A stretch of 64,000 nucleotides of DNA from Brenneria nigrifluens DSM 30175 = ATCC 13028 (GCF_005484965.1 NZ_CP034036.1:496001-560000); one strand, 5' to 3'. Counted from the stretch's first letter, positions 9,208 through 19,703 are shown. Numbers and translations: made by a program. Notes: generated from the sequence alone by a model not told the origin.

Positions 9208-9652
9208 AACTTATATCCACAATGAAACTGAAATGCGTGTCGATCAGGATTCGTTGACTGATGACCTCACCCGTGCTGGATTTGATCGTAATGATATCTA
9301 CAGCGCGCTGAGTTGGCTGGAAAAACTGGCTGACATACAGGAAGGGCAGAATACGCCGCTCAATCTGGCGCACGACCCGCTGGCGATGCGTATCTATACG
9401 CAGGATGAAGAGTTGCGTCTTGATGCGGAGTGCCGTGGTTTTTTATTATTTCTCGAACAGATTCAGGTCTTGAATCTGGAAACGCGCGAGATGGTGATCG
9501 ACCGGGTGATGGCGCTTGATACACAAGATTTTGATCTGGAAGATCTTAAATGGGTCATTCTGATGGTGCTTTTCAATGTCCCCGGATGTGAGAACGCTTA
9601 CCAGCAAATGGAAGAACTTTTGTTTGAGGAAAATGACGGTTATGTGCAATAG
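9179..9652 (+). CDS. smg: DUF494 family protein Smg
   Basis: The 157-residue acidic protein matches E. coli Smg in length and almost throughout (MFDVLMYLFETYIHNE, FLLFLEQIQVLNLETREMV, NAYQQMEELLFEEN). The function is unknown; the family is nearly always found beside dprA. It starts within the dprA end, preceded by AAGGAGG, a strong ribosome binding site located inside the dprA frame. The reading frame is intact. Confidence 0.94.
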   Translation: MFDVLMYLFETYIHNETEMRVDQDSLTDDLTRAGFDRNDIYSALSWLEKLADIQEGQNTPLNLAHDPLAMRIYTQDEELRLDAECRGFLLFLEQIQVLNLETREMVIDRVMALDTQDFDLEDLKWVILMVLFNVPGCENAYQQMEELLFEENDGYVQ

Positions 9653-9674
9653 CCTGGAGCGTAATAGGTAAGGA

Positions 9675-10232
9675 ATGGCTAAAACCGTACTTTTTGCCGA
9701 CAAAAAACAAGAGCTTTGCCCGGAATGCGGGTCAGCGCTGGTTATCCGTTCCGGCCGGCACGTGCCTTTTCTTGGCTGCTCGCGTTACCCTGAATGTGAA
9801 TTTATTCGTCCGCTAAAGGCACAGGCGGACGGTCACGTGGTCAAGGTGCTGGATGGACAGCTCTGCCCGCGCTGCCAGTCGACTTTGGTGCTGAGGCAAG
9901 GGCGCTACGGCATGTTTATCGGCTGTGAAAATTATCCGCAGTGTAATCACACCGAGGTGATCGATCGCCCTGATGAAACCGCGTTGAGCTGTCCGCAATG
10001 TCGTAAGGGAACGCTGCTACAGCGCAAGTCGCGCTATGGCAAAGTTTTTCATGCCTGCGATCGTTACCCTGAGTGCCAGTTTACCCTTAATAACAAACCG
10101 GTAGCCGGAGAGTGTCCCCACTGCGGCTATCCTTTACTTATCGAAAAGAAAACGGCGAAGGGCATCAGGCTGCTTTGCGCCAGCAAATTATGTGGAAAAT
10201 CGGCGACGGCCGAAGTTGATAACAATGAATAA
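9675..10232 (+). CDS. yrdD: Topoisomerase-like zinc-finger protein YrdD
   Basis: The 185-residue protein is made of four consecutive C4 zinc-finger modules like those at the C-terminus of topoisomerase I. The cysteine pairs are visible as CPECG, CPRCQ, CPQCR and CPHCG, each with a second pair about 20 residues later (GCSRYPEC, GCENYPQC, ACDRYPEC and CASKLCG). No topoisomerase catalytic domain is present. A nucleic-acid-binding role is inferred from the fingers; no activity is established. Its last eight bases overlap the start of tsaC. Confidence 0.93.
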   Translation: MAKTVLFADKKQELCPECGSALVIRSGRHVPFLGCSRYPECEFIRPLKAQADGHVVKVLDGQLCPRCQSTLVLRQGRYGMFIGCENYPQCNHTEVIDRPDETALSCPQCRKGTLLQRKSRYGKVFHACDRYPECQFTLNNKPVAGECPHCGYPLLIEKKTAKGIRLLCASKLCGKSATAEVDNNE

Positions 10233-10794
10233 TGCCTCTGATGATTTACTGGTTCCTGTATTGCAGGCGCTGCGCAACGAAGAAGTCATCGCCTATCCCA
10301 CCGAAGCGGTATTTGGCCTGGGATGCGATCCGGATAGTGAAACGGCGGTAAACCGTTTATTGGCGCTAAAACGGCGTTCGTGGCGCAAGGGGCTGATTCT
10401 GATTGCCGCCGATTATCAGCAACTGGCGCCGTATGTGGATGATAGCGCGCTGTCCGACGCGCAAAAAAACGCCATGTTTTCCAGTTGGCCCGGGCCCGTT
10501 ACCTGGGTTATTCCGGCCAGACCCACCACGCCAACGTGGCTTACCGGGCAATTTAGCTCGCTGGCGGTGCGGGTCAGCGCACATCCATTGGTGAAAAAAT
10601 TGTGTGTCGGTTATGGCAAGCCGCTGGTTTCAACCAGCGCCAATTTGAGCGGCCTGCCGCCTTGTCGTTCGGAGCAGGAAATCCATCAGCAGTTTGGCGT
10701 TGATTTCCCTGTCCTGCACGGACAGGTAGGTGGAAGGGTAAACCCTTCCGAGATTAGAGATGTTTTAACCGGTAAACTGTTGCGCCAGGGGTAA
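10225..10794 (+). CDS. tsaC: L-threonylcarbamoyladenylate synthase TsaC
   Basis: The 189-residue YrdC-domain enzyme uses L-threonine, bicarbonate and ATP to make threonylcarbamoyl-AMP, the donor for t6A37 in tRNAs reading ANN codons. Characteristic segments are IAYPTEAVFGLGCDPDS, RKGLILIAADY, SSWPGPVTWVIPA and KPLVSTSANLSG. The start MNNASDD overlaps the yrdD end and matches E. coli in length; an upstream in-frame ATG-like start would add 11 residues inside yrdD and was not chosen. The gene is essential in E. coli. Confidence 0.96.
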   Translation: MNNASDDLLVPVLQALRNEEVIAYPTEAVFGLGCDPDSETAVNRLLALKRRSWRKGLILIAADYQQLAPYVDDSALSDAQKNAMFSSWPGPVTWVIPARPTTPTWLTGQFSSLAVRVSAHPLVKKLCVGYGKPLVSTSANLSGLPPCRSEQEIHQQFGVDFPVLHGQVGGRVNPSEIRDVLTGKLLRQG

Positions 10795-10826
10795 CCTGGA
10801 GATTGGAGAGTTGGGTGTCTGAGATA

Positions 10827-11642
10827 ATGTCTTTTGCTGTTTTTGGTAATCCAATTGCGCACAGTAAGTCACCGCGTATACATGAGTTGTTTGCTTCTCA
10901 AGCGGGCATTGCGCTGACCTATCAGCGCGTACTGGCGCCCGTGGATAATTTTGAAGCGGAGTTGCATCGTTATTTCAGCGAGGGAGCCAGCGGGGCGAAT
11001 ATCACGGCGCCGTTTAAAGAGCGGGCTTTTGCCGTGGCGGATGAACGCAGCGAACGAGCGTCGCTTGCCGGCGCGGTTAATACCTTAAAGAAACTGAGCG
11101 ACGGACGTCTATTTGGCGATAATACCGACGGCATCGGTTTATTAAGCGATCTGCAGCGGCTGGGTCTGGTAAAGCCAGGGGACCGTGTTTTACTGCTTGG
11201 TGCGGGCGGCGCGGCGCGCGGGGTTATCCAGCCATTGCTGACTTATGGCTGCTCCGTCGTTCTGGCTAACAGGACGTTTTCCAGAGCTGATGGATTAGTA
11301 CAACTCTTTCGCTCCGTCGGCGATATCCGTGCGATGAGGTTTGATCAATTATCAGGGCAGGTTTTTGATCTGGTGATCAATGCCACCTCATCCGGGATAT
11401 ATGACAGCGTTCCCACGATACCCGCCGAACTGATCGCTGCCGATACGCGCTGTTATGACATGTTTTATTTGTCTGAGACGACGCCGTTTTTAGCATGGTG
11501 CGTACAGCATGGCGCGGTTAAATACGCCGACGGTCTGGGCATGCTTGTCGGTCAGGCGGCGCACGCCTTTAAACTCTGGCATGGCATAATGCCGGACGTT
11601 AATCCGGTGATTGATACGCTTAAGCGGGAGCTGGCGCGGTGA
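10827..11642 (+). CDS. aroE: Shikimate dehydrogenase (NADP+)
   Basis: The 271-residue enzyme reduces 3-dehydroshikimate to shikimate in aromatic amino-acid synthesis. The substrate-binding motif AVFGNPIAHSKSPRIH, the catalytic lysine in NITAPFKERAF, the catalytic aspartate in DNTDGIGLL and the NADP-binding loop LLGAGGAARGV are all present. The ATG gives the family start, but a GTG four codons upstream lies closer to the GGAGAG element and could be the true start. The stop overlaps the yrdB start by four bases. Confidence 0.96.
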   Translation: MSFAVFGNPIAHSKSPRIHELFASQAGIALTYQRVLAPVDNFEAELHRYFSEGASGANITAPFKERAFAVADERSERASLAGAVNTLKKLSDGRLFGDNTDGIGLLSDLQRLGLVKPGDRVLLLGAGGAARGVIQPLLTYGCSVVLANRTFSRADGLVQLFRSVGDIRAMRFDQLSGQVFDLVINATSSGIYDSVPTIPAELIAADTRCYDMFYLSETTPFLAWCVQHGAVKYADGLGMLVGQAAHAFKLWHGIMPDVNPVIDTLKRELAR

Positions 11643-11896
11643 ACCAGGCGATCCAATTCCCGGATCGTGAAAGCTGGGACGATGAGCGTCAAACGATCCG
11701 TTTTCCTGTGCTGATTAACGGCTTCCAGCAGGATTGCCTTATCAGCGCGCAGCAGATGCGGCAGCGCTACGGCGGCGCCACCCCTGAACAGTGGCTATCG
11801 CTGTTCAGGGAGAATCGCTGGGATCTGGAAGAGGTGATGGAAAAAATGGTGCTCAATGATGAATACGATAGTCAGGGCTGTTTTTCATTGTTCTGA
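11639..11896 (+). CDS. yrdB: DUF1488 family protein YrdB
   Basis: The 85-residue protein starts at a GTG that overlaps the aroE stop (GTGA), which indicates translational coupling. It has the DUF1488 pattern (IQFPDRESWD, FPVLINGFQQDCLIS, FRENRWDLEEV). The function is unknown. Its last 25 bases overlap the end of the convergent yrdA, so the two genes share DNA in opposite strands. Confidence 0.9.
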   Translation: MNQAIQFPDRESWDDERQTIRFPVLINGFQQDCLISAQQMRQRYGGATPEQWLSLFRENRWDLEEVMEKMVLNDEYDSQGCFSLF

Positions 11897-12429
11897 TCGA
11901 GGTATTCATTTTTCCAACGCACATAGTTATCGGCGGAATATATAAGGCCTTCGATCTCTTCCGGCGTCAGCGGGCGGATTTTTTTCGCCGGACTGCCGAG
12001 ATACAGGTAGCCGCTCTCCAGACGTTTTCCCGGAGCAACAAGACTACCGGCGCCGATCATCACATCATCTTCAACAACGGCGCCATCAAGAAGGATGGAC
12101 CCCATGCCGACCAGCACGCGATTGCCGATGGTGCATCCGTGTAACATGGCCTTATGTCCCACGGTGACGTCTTCCCCGATGATTAACGGATTGCCCGCCG
12201 GGTTTTTTTCTGAACTATGGGTGATATGCAGTACGGAACCGTCCTGAATATTACTTCTCGCACCAATATCTATATAGTTTACATCGCCACGGATCGCGAC
12301 CAGAGGCCAGATGCCGACATCGTCGCCGAGGGTGACTTTACCTATGACCACGCTCGATGGGTCAATCATGACGTTTTCACCAATAACAGGAAACGACCCC
12401 TTATAGCCGCGAACGATTCCAGATCCCAT
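11872..12429 (-). CDS. yrdA: Gamma-carbonic-anhydrase-like protein YrdA
   Basis: The 185-residue protein is a left-handed beta-helix of hexapeptide repeats (for example VVIGKVTLGDDVGIWPLVAI). It keeps histidines at the positions expected for the metal site in gamma carbonic anhydrases (DGSVLHITH, GHKAMLHGC). Activity is not proven for E. coli YrdA. The start was set at MGSGIVRGYK behind a G-rich site, giving the 184-residue family length; the longer frame upstream has no family similarity. It faces yrdB and backs on to the rRNA promoters. Confidence 0.93.
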   Translation of the reverse strand: MGSGIVRGYKGSFPVIGENVMIDPSSVVIGKVTLGDDVGIWPLVAIRGDVNYIDIGARSNIQDGSVLHITHSSEKNPAGNPLIIGEDVTVGHKAMLHGCTIGNRVLVGMGSILLDGAVVEDDVMIGAGSLVAPGKRLESGYLYLGSPAKKIRPLTPEEIEGLIYSADNYVRWKNEYLDQNNEKQP

Positions 12430-12585
12430 TAAAACCCCCCTTATTAACAGACATCGTAATATGAAGCGGTAGACAAAATATCGACGGATAGATGGCGACC
12501 ATAAGCTGAAAGTAACCTCGATCGGACAAGATCTCAACGAAAGGGTTGAAAAATACGCGAACGGAAAAAAAGATCGAGAAAGGGG

Positions 12586-12613
12586 TTGTGTAACGAGACT
12601 GGATCCCTATAAT
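12586..12613 (+). promoter_or_regulatory. rRNA operon promoter P1
   Basis: A TTGTGT -35 element and a perfect TATAAT -10 element are separated by 16 bases. They are followed by GCGCCTCC, the GC-rich discriminator typical of stringently controlled rRNA P1 promoters. An A-rich tract just upstream (about 12560-12585) would serve as an UP element contacting the alpha C-terminal domain. Fis sites are likely further upstream but could not be assigned with confidence. Confidence 0.9.
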
Positions 12614-12685
12614 GCGCCTCCATCGACGCTGCGCTGCGAATGCAAACCGGGTCGATAAGCAAGAGAAAAAGGCTTAAAATAAGCG

Positions 12686-12713
12686 TTGACTCTGCAAGAG
12701 GAAAGCGTAATAT
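12686..12713 (+). promoter_or_regulatory. rRNA operon promoter P2
   Basis: A consensus-like TTGACT and a TAATAT are separated by 16 bases and lie 100 bases after P1, the usual distance between the tandem rRNA promoters. It is expected to give the lower, more constant part of rRNA transcription. Confidence 0.85.
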
Positions 12714-12750
12714 ACGCCACCTCGCGCTAGCGGCTCAGGCCACGGCGCAC

Positions 12751-12762
12751 TGCTCTTTAACA
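12751..12762 (+). promoter_or_regulatory. boxA antitermination element, rRNA leader
   Basis: TGCTCTTTAACA matches the enterobacterial boxA. The RNA is bound by NusB-NusE and nucleates the complex that lets polymerase cross the untranslated operon. A second copy lies in the spacer before the 23S gene. Confidence 0.92.
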
Positions 12763-12913
12763 ATTTAATCAGACAATCTGTGTGGGCACTCACAAGACGA
12801 TATCCGCAAACGATATACAAAGTCTTGAAGAGTGACTGACAGTAAATTCATTACGAATAAACAGTTATAAATTCTTTGAGCATGCTATTAACGTAGCGAA
12901 TCAAACAAATCTT

Positions 12914-14455
<1,542 letters not shown>

Positions 14456-14609
14456 AACTGAAGTGAGATATTGGAAGGTGCAGTGTCCACAACAGATTGT
14501 CTGATGAAAACAATGAGCAAGGTAACCTGCGGTAGAAGGTTGCGGACGTATCCTGAAGTGCCGTGGGGTGTGTGACTGTCCAGTGCAGTGACAAAACACA
14601 ATGGCGCTC

Positions 14610-14677
14610 GATTTTTCTGGAAAAATCTCGCCTTTACACAAAAATAGCAACGCGAGCGTTGCGGACAATTTTTGTGT
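14610..14677 (+). other. Hairpins in the 16S to tRNA-Glu spacer
   Basis: The spacer holds a short hairpin (GATTTTTC, loop, GAAAAATC near 14610-14627). After it comes a long stem ACACAAAAAT/ATTTTTGTGT (14636-14645 with 14668-14677) enclosing a second perfect hairpin GCAACG-CGAG-CGTTGC. The outer stem includes the first two bases of tRNA-Glu, so folding could compete with tRNA 5' processing. A role in RNase III or RNase P processing is inference. Confidence 0.6.
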
Positions 14678-14751
14678 CCCCATCGTCTAGAGGCCTAGGA
14701 CACTGCCCTTTCACGGCTGTAACAGGGGTTCGAATCCCCTTGGGGACGCCA
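14676..14751 (+). tRNA. gltT-like: tRNA-Glu (anticodon TTC)
   Basis: The 76-base cloverleaf has acceptor strands GTCCCCA/TGGGGAC, anticodon loop CTTTCAC with TTC anticodon, T loop GGTTCGAATCC and an encoded CCA. It lies in the 16S-23S spacer, as in the E. coli operons rrnB, rrnC, rrnE and rrnG. The sequence is almost identical to E. coli tRNA-Glu. Confidence 0.98.
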
Positions 14752-14823
14752 TCCTGATAATGAGTGAAAGACATTATCACCGAATATCGTAAAGATGACT
14801 TTAACGAGTCGTGTTTACGATAT

Positions 14824-14835
14824 TGCTCTTTAACA
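14824..14835 (+). promoter_or_regulatory. boxA antitermination element, 16S-23S spacer
   Basis: A second TGCTCTTTAACA lies 116 bases before the 23S gene, the conserved place for the spacer boxA. Confidence 0.9.
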
Positions 14836-15489
14836 ATCTGGAACAAGCTGAAAATTGAAACGACGCAGCTGAACATTATCCGCGAGGGTAATGATTTTGT
14901 TGTGTCAGAGTCTCTCAAAAATTGCAATCCGAGACACTTTCGGGTTGTGAGGTTAAGCGACTAAGCGTACACGGTGGATGCCTAGGCAGTCAGAGGCGAT
15001 GAAGGGCGTGCTAATCTGCGAAAAGCGTCGGCAAGGTGATATGAACCGTTACACCCGACGATACCCGAATGGGGAAACCCAGTGCAATACGTTGCACTAT
15101 TTCATGGTGAATACATAGCCATGAAAGGCGAACCGGGGGAACTGAAACATCTCAGTACCCCGAGGAAAAGAAATCAACCGAGATTCCCCCAGTAGCGGCG
15201 AGCGAACGGGGAGGAGCCCAGAACCATCATCAGTTTGTGTGTCAGTGGAAGCGTCTGGAAAGTCGCGCAACAAAGGGTGATAGTCCCGTACACGAAGATG
15301 CACATGCTGTGAGTTCGATGAGTAGGGCGGGACACGAGATATCCTGTCTGAAGATGGGGGGACCATCCTCCAAGGCTAAATACTCCTGACTGACCGATAG
15401 TGAACCAGTACCGTGAGGGAAAGGCGAAAAGAACCCCGGCGAGGGGAGTGAAACAGAACCTGAAACCGTGTACGTACAAGCAGTGGGAG

Positions 15490-15607
15490 CCCCACCACCA
15501 AAACACTTCCGGGCCGAGAGGCGATGCGGATGTCGAGGTGACGGTTGTCATCGCGTTTTTTGCGATGAGCAACACACAAAACAAGCCGTGAGTGTTTTGG
15601 GGTGGGG
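15490..15607 (+). other. Intervening sequence in 23S helix 25
   Basis: Between the conserved flanks GTGGGAG and TGACTGCG, E. coli has a 14-base hairpin tip; here there are 118 bases. The ends pair: CCCCACC with GGTGGGG, then CAAAACACT with AGTGTTTTG, separated by a small internal loop. An inner hairpin CATCGC-GCGATG is visible near 15549-15567. The long double-stranded base is the kind of substrate RNase III cuts in Salmonella and Yersinia 23S intervening sequences. Confidence 0.9.
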
Positions 15608-16028
15608 TGACTGCGTACCTTTTGTATAATGGGTCAGCGACTTATATTCTGTAGCAAGGTTAACCGAATAGGGGAGCCGCAGGGAAACCGAGTCTTAACT
15701 GGGCGTCAAGTTGCAGGGTATAGACCCGAAACCCGGTGATCTAGCCATGGGCAGGTTGAAGGTTGGGTAACACTAACTGGAGGACCGAACCGACTAATGT
15801 TGAAAAATTAGCGGATGACTTGTGGCTGGGGGTGAAAGGCCAATCAAACCGGGAGATAGCTGGTTCTCCCCGAAAGCTATTTAGGTAGCGCCTCGTGAAC
15901 TCATCTGCGGGGGTAGAGCACTGTTTCGACTAGGGGGTCATCCCGACTTACCAACTCGATGCAAACTGCGAATACCGTAGAATGTAATCACGGGAGACAC
16001 ACGGCGGGTGCTAACGTCCGTCGTGAAG

Positions 16029-16061
<33 letters not shown>

Positions 16062-16108
16062 AAAGTCATGGTTAAGTGGGAAACGATGTGGGAAGGCCCA
16101 GACAGCCA

Positions 16109-16140
<32 letters not shown>

Positions 16141-16220
16141 GAAAGCGTAATAGCTCACTGGTCGAGTCGGCCTGCGCGGAAGATGTAACGGGGCTAAACC
16201 ATGCACCGAAGCTGCGGCAG

Positions 16221-16335
16221 CGAACGTATCACTTAAAACGCTTAACGTGACGGCGAAGCTGGCACGTTCAAGCCACAAAAACGTTGAGTTGGCCTGAGCG
16301 CTGACAGACGGCAAGGCGTTTTAAGGATACGTTCG
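16221..16335 (+). other. Intervening sequence in 23S helix 45
   Basis: Between GCGGCAG and TTGGGTAGG, E. coli has 16 bases; here there are 115. The ends form a 20-base-pair stem with a single bulged A: CGAACGTATC with GATACGTTCG and CTTAAAACGC with GCGTTTTAAG. Excision by RNase III at this stem is expected from related species, giving a second break in the mature 23S rRNA. Confidence 0.92.
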
Positions 16336-17040
16336 TTGGGTAGGGGAGCGTTCTGTAAGCCGTAGAAGGTGGCCTGTGAGGGCTGCTGGAGGTATCAGAA
16401 GTGCGAATGCTGACATAAGTAACGATAATGCGGGTGAAAAACCCGCACGCCGGAAGACCAAGGGTTCCTGTCCAACGTTAATCGGGGCAGGGTGAGTCGA
16501 CCCCTAAGGCGAGGCCGAAAGGCGTAGTCGATGGGAAACGGGTTAATATTCCCGTACTGGTTGTTACTGCGAAGGGGGGACGGAGAAAGCTAGGTTGGCC
16601 GGGCGACGGTAGTCCCGGTTTAAGCGTGAAGGTGGGTGTTTTTGGAAAATCCGGAACACCGTTAACACTGAGGCGTGACGACGAGTCACTACGGTGACGA
16701 AGTAACCGATGCTACGCTTCCAGGAAAAGCCTCTAAGCACCAGGTAACAGTCAATCGTACCCCAAACCGACACAGGTGGTCAGGTAGAGAATACTCAGGC
16801 GCTTGAGAGAACTCGGGTGAAGGAACTAGGCAAAATGGTGCCGTAACTTCGGGAGAAGGCACGCTGGATTTGGTGAAGTCCCTTGCGGATGGAGCTGAGA
16901 CCAGTCGCAGATACCAGCTGGCTGCAACTGTTTAATAAAAACACAGCACTGTGCAAACACGAAAGTGGACGTATACGGTGTGACGCCTGCCCGGTGCCGG
17001 AAGGTTAATTGATGGGGTCAGCCTTAGGGCGAAGCTCTTG

Positions 17041-17138
<98 letters not shown>

Positions 17139-17560
17139 GGCCAGGCTGTCTCCACCCGAGACTCAGTGAAATTGAACTCGCTGTGAAGATGCAGTGTACC
17201 CGCGGCAAGACGGAAAGACCCCGTGAACCTTTACTATAGCTTGACACTGAACCTTGAGCCTTGATGTGTAGGATAGGTGGGAGGCTGTGAAGCGTGGACG
17301 CCAGTCTGCGTGGAGCCGACCTTGAAATACCACCCTTTGATGTTTGATGTTCTAACGTGGGCCCGTAATCCGGGTTGCGGACAGTGTCTGGTGGGTAGTT
17401 TGACTGGGGCGGTCTCCTCCCAAAGCGTAACGGAGGAGCACGAAGGTTAGCTAATCCTGGTCGGACATCAGGAGGTTAGTGCAAAGGCATAAGCTAGCTT
17501 GACTGCGAGAGTGACGGCTCGAGCAGGTGCGAAAGCAGGTCTTAGTGATCCGGTGGTTCT

Positions 17561-17616
<56 letters not shown>

Positions 17617-17645
17617 ACCGCCCAAGAGTTCATATCGACGGCGGT

Positions 17646-17688
<43 letters not shown>

Positions 17689-17689
17689 T

Positions 17690-17723
<34 letters not shown>

Positions 17724-17800
17724 TGGTACGCGAGCTGGGTTTAGAACGTCGTGAGACAGTTCGGTCCCTATCTGCCGTGGGCGTTGGAAGATTGAGAGGG

Positions 17801-17832
<32 letters not shown>

Positions 17833-18184
17833 GCACCACTGGTGTACGGGTTGTGATGCCAATTGCATTGCCCGGTAGCTAAGTGCGGAAGAGATAACCG
17901 CTGAAAGCATCTAAGCGGGAAACTTGCCTCGAGATGAGTCTTCCCTGGGACTTCGAGTCCCCTGAAGGGCCGTTGAAGACGACGACGTAGATAGGCCGGG
18001 TGTGTAAGCGCAGCGATGCGTTGAGCTAACCGGTACTAATGACCCGAGAGGCTTAACCTTACAACACCGAAGGTGTTTTGAGAGTGACTCACAATAATCA
18101 GCTTGTTGACGGATTGAAGATTAAAATGTTTGCGTATAACGCGGACATCAAACAGCGCGGAGCGCTGGCCTGAAAAGGGAACAG

Positions 18185-18253
18185 ACAAAATCGTCGGGAA
18201 CGATTTTGTACGTCGCGTAGCGACGGCCCGAAGGGCGAGTCTCAGGAAGAGAC
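18185..18253 (+). other. Four consecutive hairpins in the 23S-5S spacer
   Basis: Four perfect inverted repeats follow one another almost without gaps. They are ACAAAATCGT/ACGATTTTGT (18185-18209), CGTCGC/GCGACG (18211-18225), GCCC/GGGC (18226-18236) and GTCTC/GAGAC (18239-18253). The array ends nine bases before 5S rRNA. A processing or folding role is likely but not shown. Confidence 0.75.
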
Positions 18254-18261
18254 GAGAAATT

Positions 18262-18381
18262 TGCCTGGCGGCGATAGCGCGGTGGTCCCACCTGACCCCA
18301 TGCCGAACTCAGCAGTGAAACGCCGTAGCGCCGATGGTAGTGTGGGGTCTCCCCATGTGAGAGTAGGGAACTGCCAGGCAT
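18262..18381 (+). rRNA. rrf: 5S ribosomal RNA
   Basis: The 120-base gene starts TGCCTGGCGGC and ends CTGCCAGGCAT, with the conserved interior CCATGCCGAACTCAG. Only one 5S gene is present and no tRNA follows it before the terminators. Confidence 0.98.
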
Positions 18382-18393
18382 CAAACAGAACGG

Positions 18394-18426
18394 AAGGCTC
18401 AGTCGAAAGACTGGGCCTTTTGTTTT
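18394..18426 (+). terminator. rRNA operon terminator T1
   Basis: The stem AAGGCTCAGTC/GACTGGGCCTT with a GAAA loop is followed by TTTTGTTTT. It is nearly the same as E. coli rrnB T1. Confidence 0.95.
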
Positions 18427-18515
18427 GCCTGTTGTTTGTCGGTGAGGTGCTGCGCACCGGCCCGAAAGGCGGCCCACAGGGACGTGGGCCGTAAACTGCC
18501 AGGCATCAAATAAGT

Positions 18516-18547
18516 AAAAAGCCTCATGCGAAAGCATGGGGCTTTTT
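18516..18547 (+). terminator. rRNA operon terminator T2
   Basis: A second terminator, AAAAAGCCTCATGC/GCATGGGGCTTTTT with a GAAA loop, lies 90 bases after T1. It is preceded by a copy of the 5S tail (CTGCCAGGCATCAAA, 18496-18510), the same arrangement as E. coli rrnB T1-T2. Confidence 0.92.
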
Positions 18548-18686
18548 GCGTTGTGGTATTTATTTCTCATCTGCCCCTTTGTTTATGCGAAAAACAGATA
18601 AGCATATCCCCATAGTGATGAAACATTTTCACCTTGGTCAGTGTCTGCTCGACATTATGTACAAAAGTCGTTATCTTCGGGCATCT

Positions 18687-18710
18687 AGAAGTCTAAACGT
18701 ATAAACGTAT
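18687..18710 (+). promoter_or_regulatory. MetJ operator (three tandem met boxes)
   Basis: Three adjacent 8-mers, AGAAGTCT, AAACGTAT and AAACGTAT, match the met box AGACGTCT at 6, 5 and 5 of 8 positions in the tandem arrangement that MetJ dimers need. They end 19 bases before the metA start, so S-adenosylmethionine-bound MetJ should repress metA. Confidence 0.8.
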
Positions 18711-18729
18711 GCTGTGAGGATATAAGGTT

Positions 18730-19659
18730 ATGCCAATCCGGGTTCCTGATGAGTTACCAGCCGTAAGTTTCCTGCGTAATGAGAACGTTTTTGTGATGAC
18801 GTCATCGCGCGCAAAGACGCAGGAAATTCGTCCTTTGAAAGTGCTGGTACTGAACCTGATGCCGAAGAAGATAGAAACTGAAAACCAGTTTCTGAGACTG
18901 TTGTCGAACTCGCCGTTACAGATTGATATTCAGCTGTTGCGTATCGATAGCCGTGAGTCGAAGAACACCCCTGCCGAGCATCTGAATAATTTTTACTGTC
19001 ACTTTGATGATATCCAGGACGAGAACTTTGATGGATTGATCGTTACCGGGGCGCCGCTGGGGCTGGTTGATTTTTGTGACGTGGCCTACTGGCCGCAGAT
19101 CGCCAGGGTGATTGACTGGGCAAAAGGACACGTCACCTCCACGCTGTTTGTGTGTTGGGCGGTACAGGCGGCGTTAAATATCCTGTACGGTATTCCGAAA
19201 ATGACCCGTACGGATAAGTTATCAGGCGTCTATTCGCATCATACGCAGCAACCGCATGCTTTATTGACGCGGGGCTTTGATGAAACCTTTTTGGCGCCTC
19301 ATTCGCGCTATGCCGATTTCCCCTCTGACGTTATTCGCAGACAGACCGACTTGGAGATTCTGGCTGAATCCGAGGAGACCGGCGCGTACCTGTTTGCCAG
19401 TCGGGATAAGCGGCTGGCTTTTGTTACCGGCCACCCCGAATACGATGCCTTGACGCTGGCGAGCGAATACTTTCGCGATCGCGATGCCGGCCTCGAACCG
19501 ACGATCCCGGTGAACTATTTTCCTGATAACGACCCGCAGGTTGTGCCCAAAGCAACCTGGCGTAGCCATGGGTATCTACTGTTTGTTAACTGGCTTAACT
19601 ATTACGTTTACCAGATCACGCCTTATGATCTGAGCCGTATGAATCCTACGCTGGACTAA
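18730..19659 (+). CDS. metA: Homoserine O-succinyltransferase
   Basis: The 309-residue enzyme activates homoserine with succinyl-CoA, the first step of methionine synthesis. The catalytic cysteine is in FVCWAVQAALN (about residue 142) and the His/Glu pair is in GHPEYD. The segment TGAPLGLV has Gly at the position reported to separate succinyl- from acetyl-transferring members, so succinyl-CoA is the likely donor. It follows tandem met boxes and is ended by an intrinsic terminator. E. coli also has metA directly before aceB. Confidence 0.97.
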   Translation: MPIRVPDELPAVSFLRNENVFVMTSSRAKTQEIRPLKVLVLNLMPKKIETENQFLRLLSNSPLQIDIQLLRIDSRESKNTPAEHLNNFYCHFDDIQDENFDGLIVTGAPLGLVDFCDVAYWPQIARVIDWAKGHVTSTLFVCWAVQAALNILYGIPKMTRTDKLSGVYSHHTQQPHALLTRGFDETFLAPHSRYADFPSDVIRRQTDLEILAESEETGAYLFASRDKRLAFVTGHPEYDALTLASEYFRDRDAGLEPTIPVNYFPDNDPQVVPKATWRSHGYLLFVNWLNYYVYQITPYDLSRMNPTLD

Positions 19660-19680
19660 ACCGTTTTTTACCCTGCTACT

Positions 19681-19703
19681 GGCGCCTTTCAGGCGCCTTT
19701 TTT
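19681..19703 (+). terminator. metA terminator
   Basis: The hairpin GGCGCCT-TTC-AGGCGCC is followed by six T, 21 bases after the metA stop. Confidence 0.9.

Noticed and set aside
18496..18510. A second copy of the 5S 3' end (CTGCCAGGCATCAAA), looking like a remnant of a second 5S gene.
   Set aside because: The same tail repeat precedes terminator T2 in E. coli rrnB, so it is a normal part of the T1-T2 arrangement.
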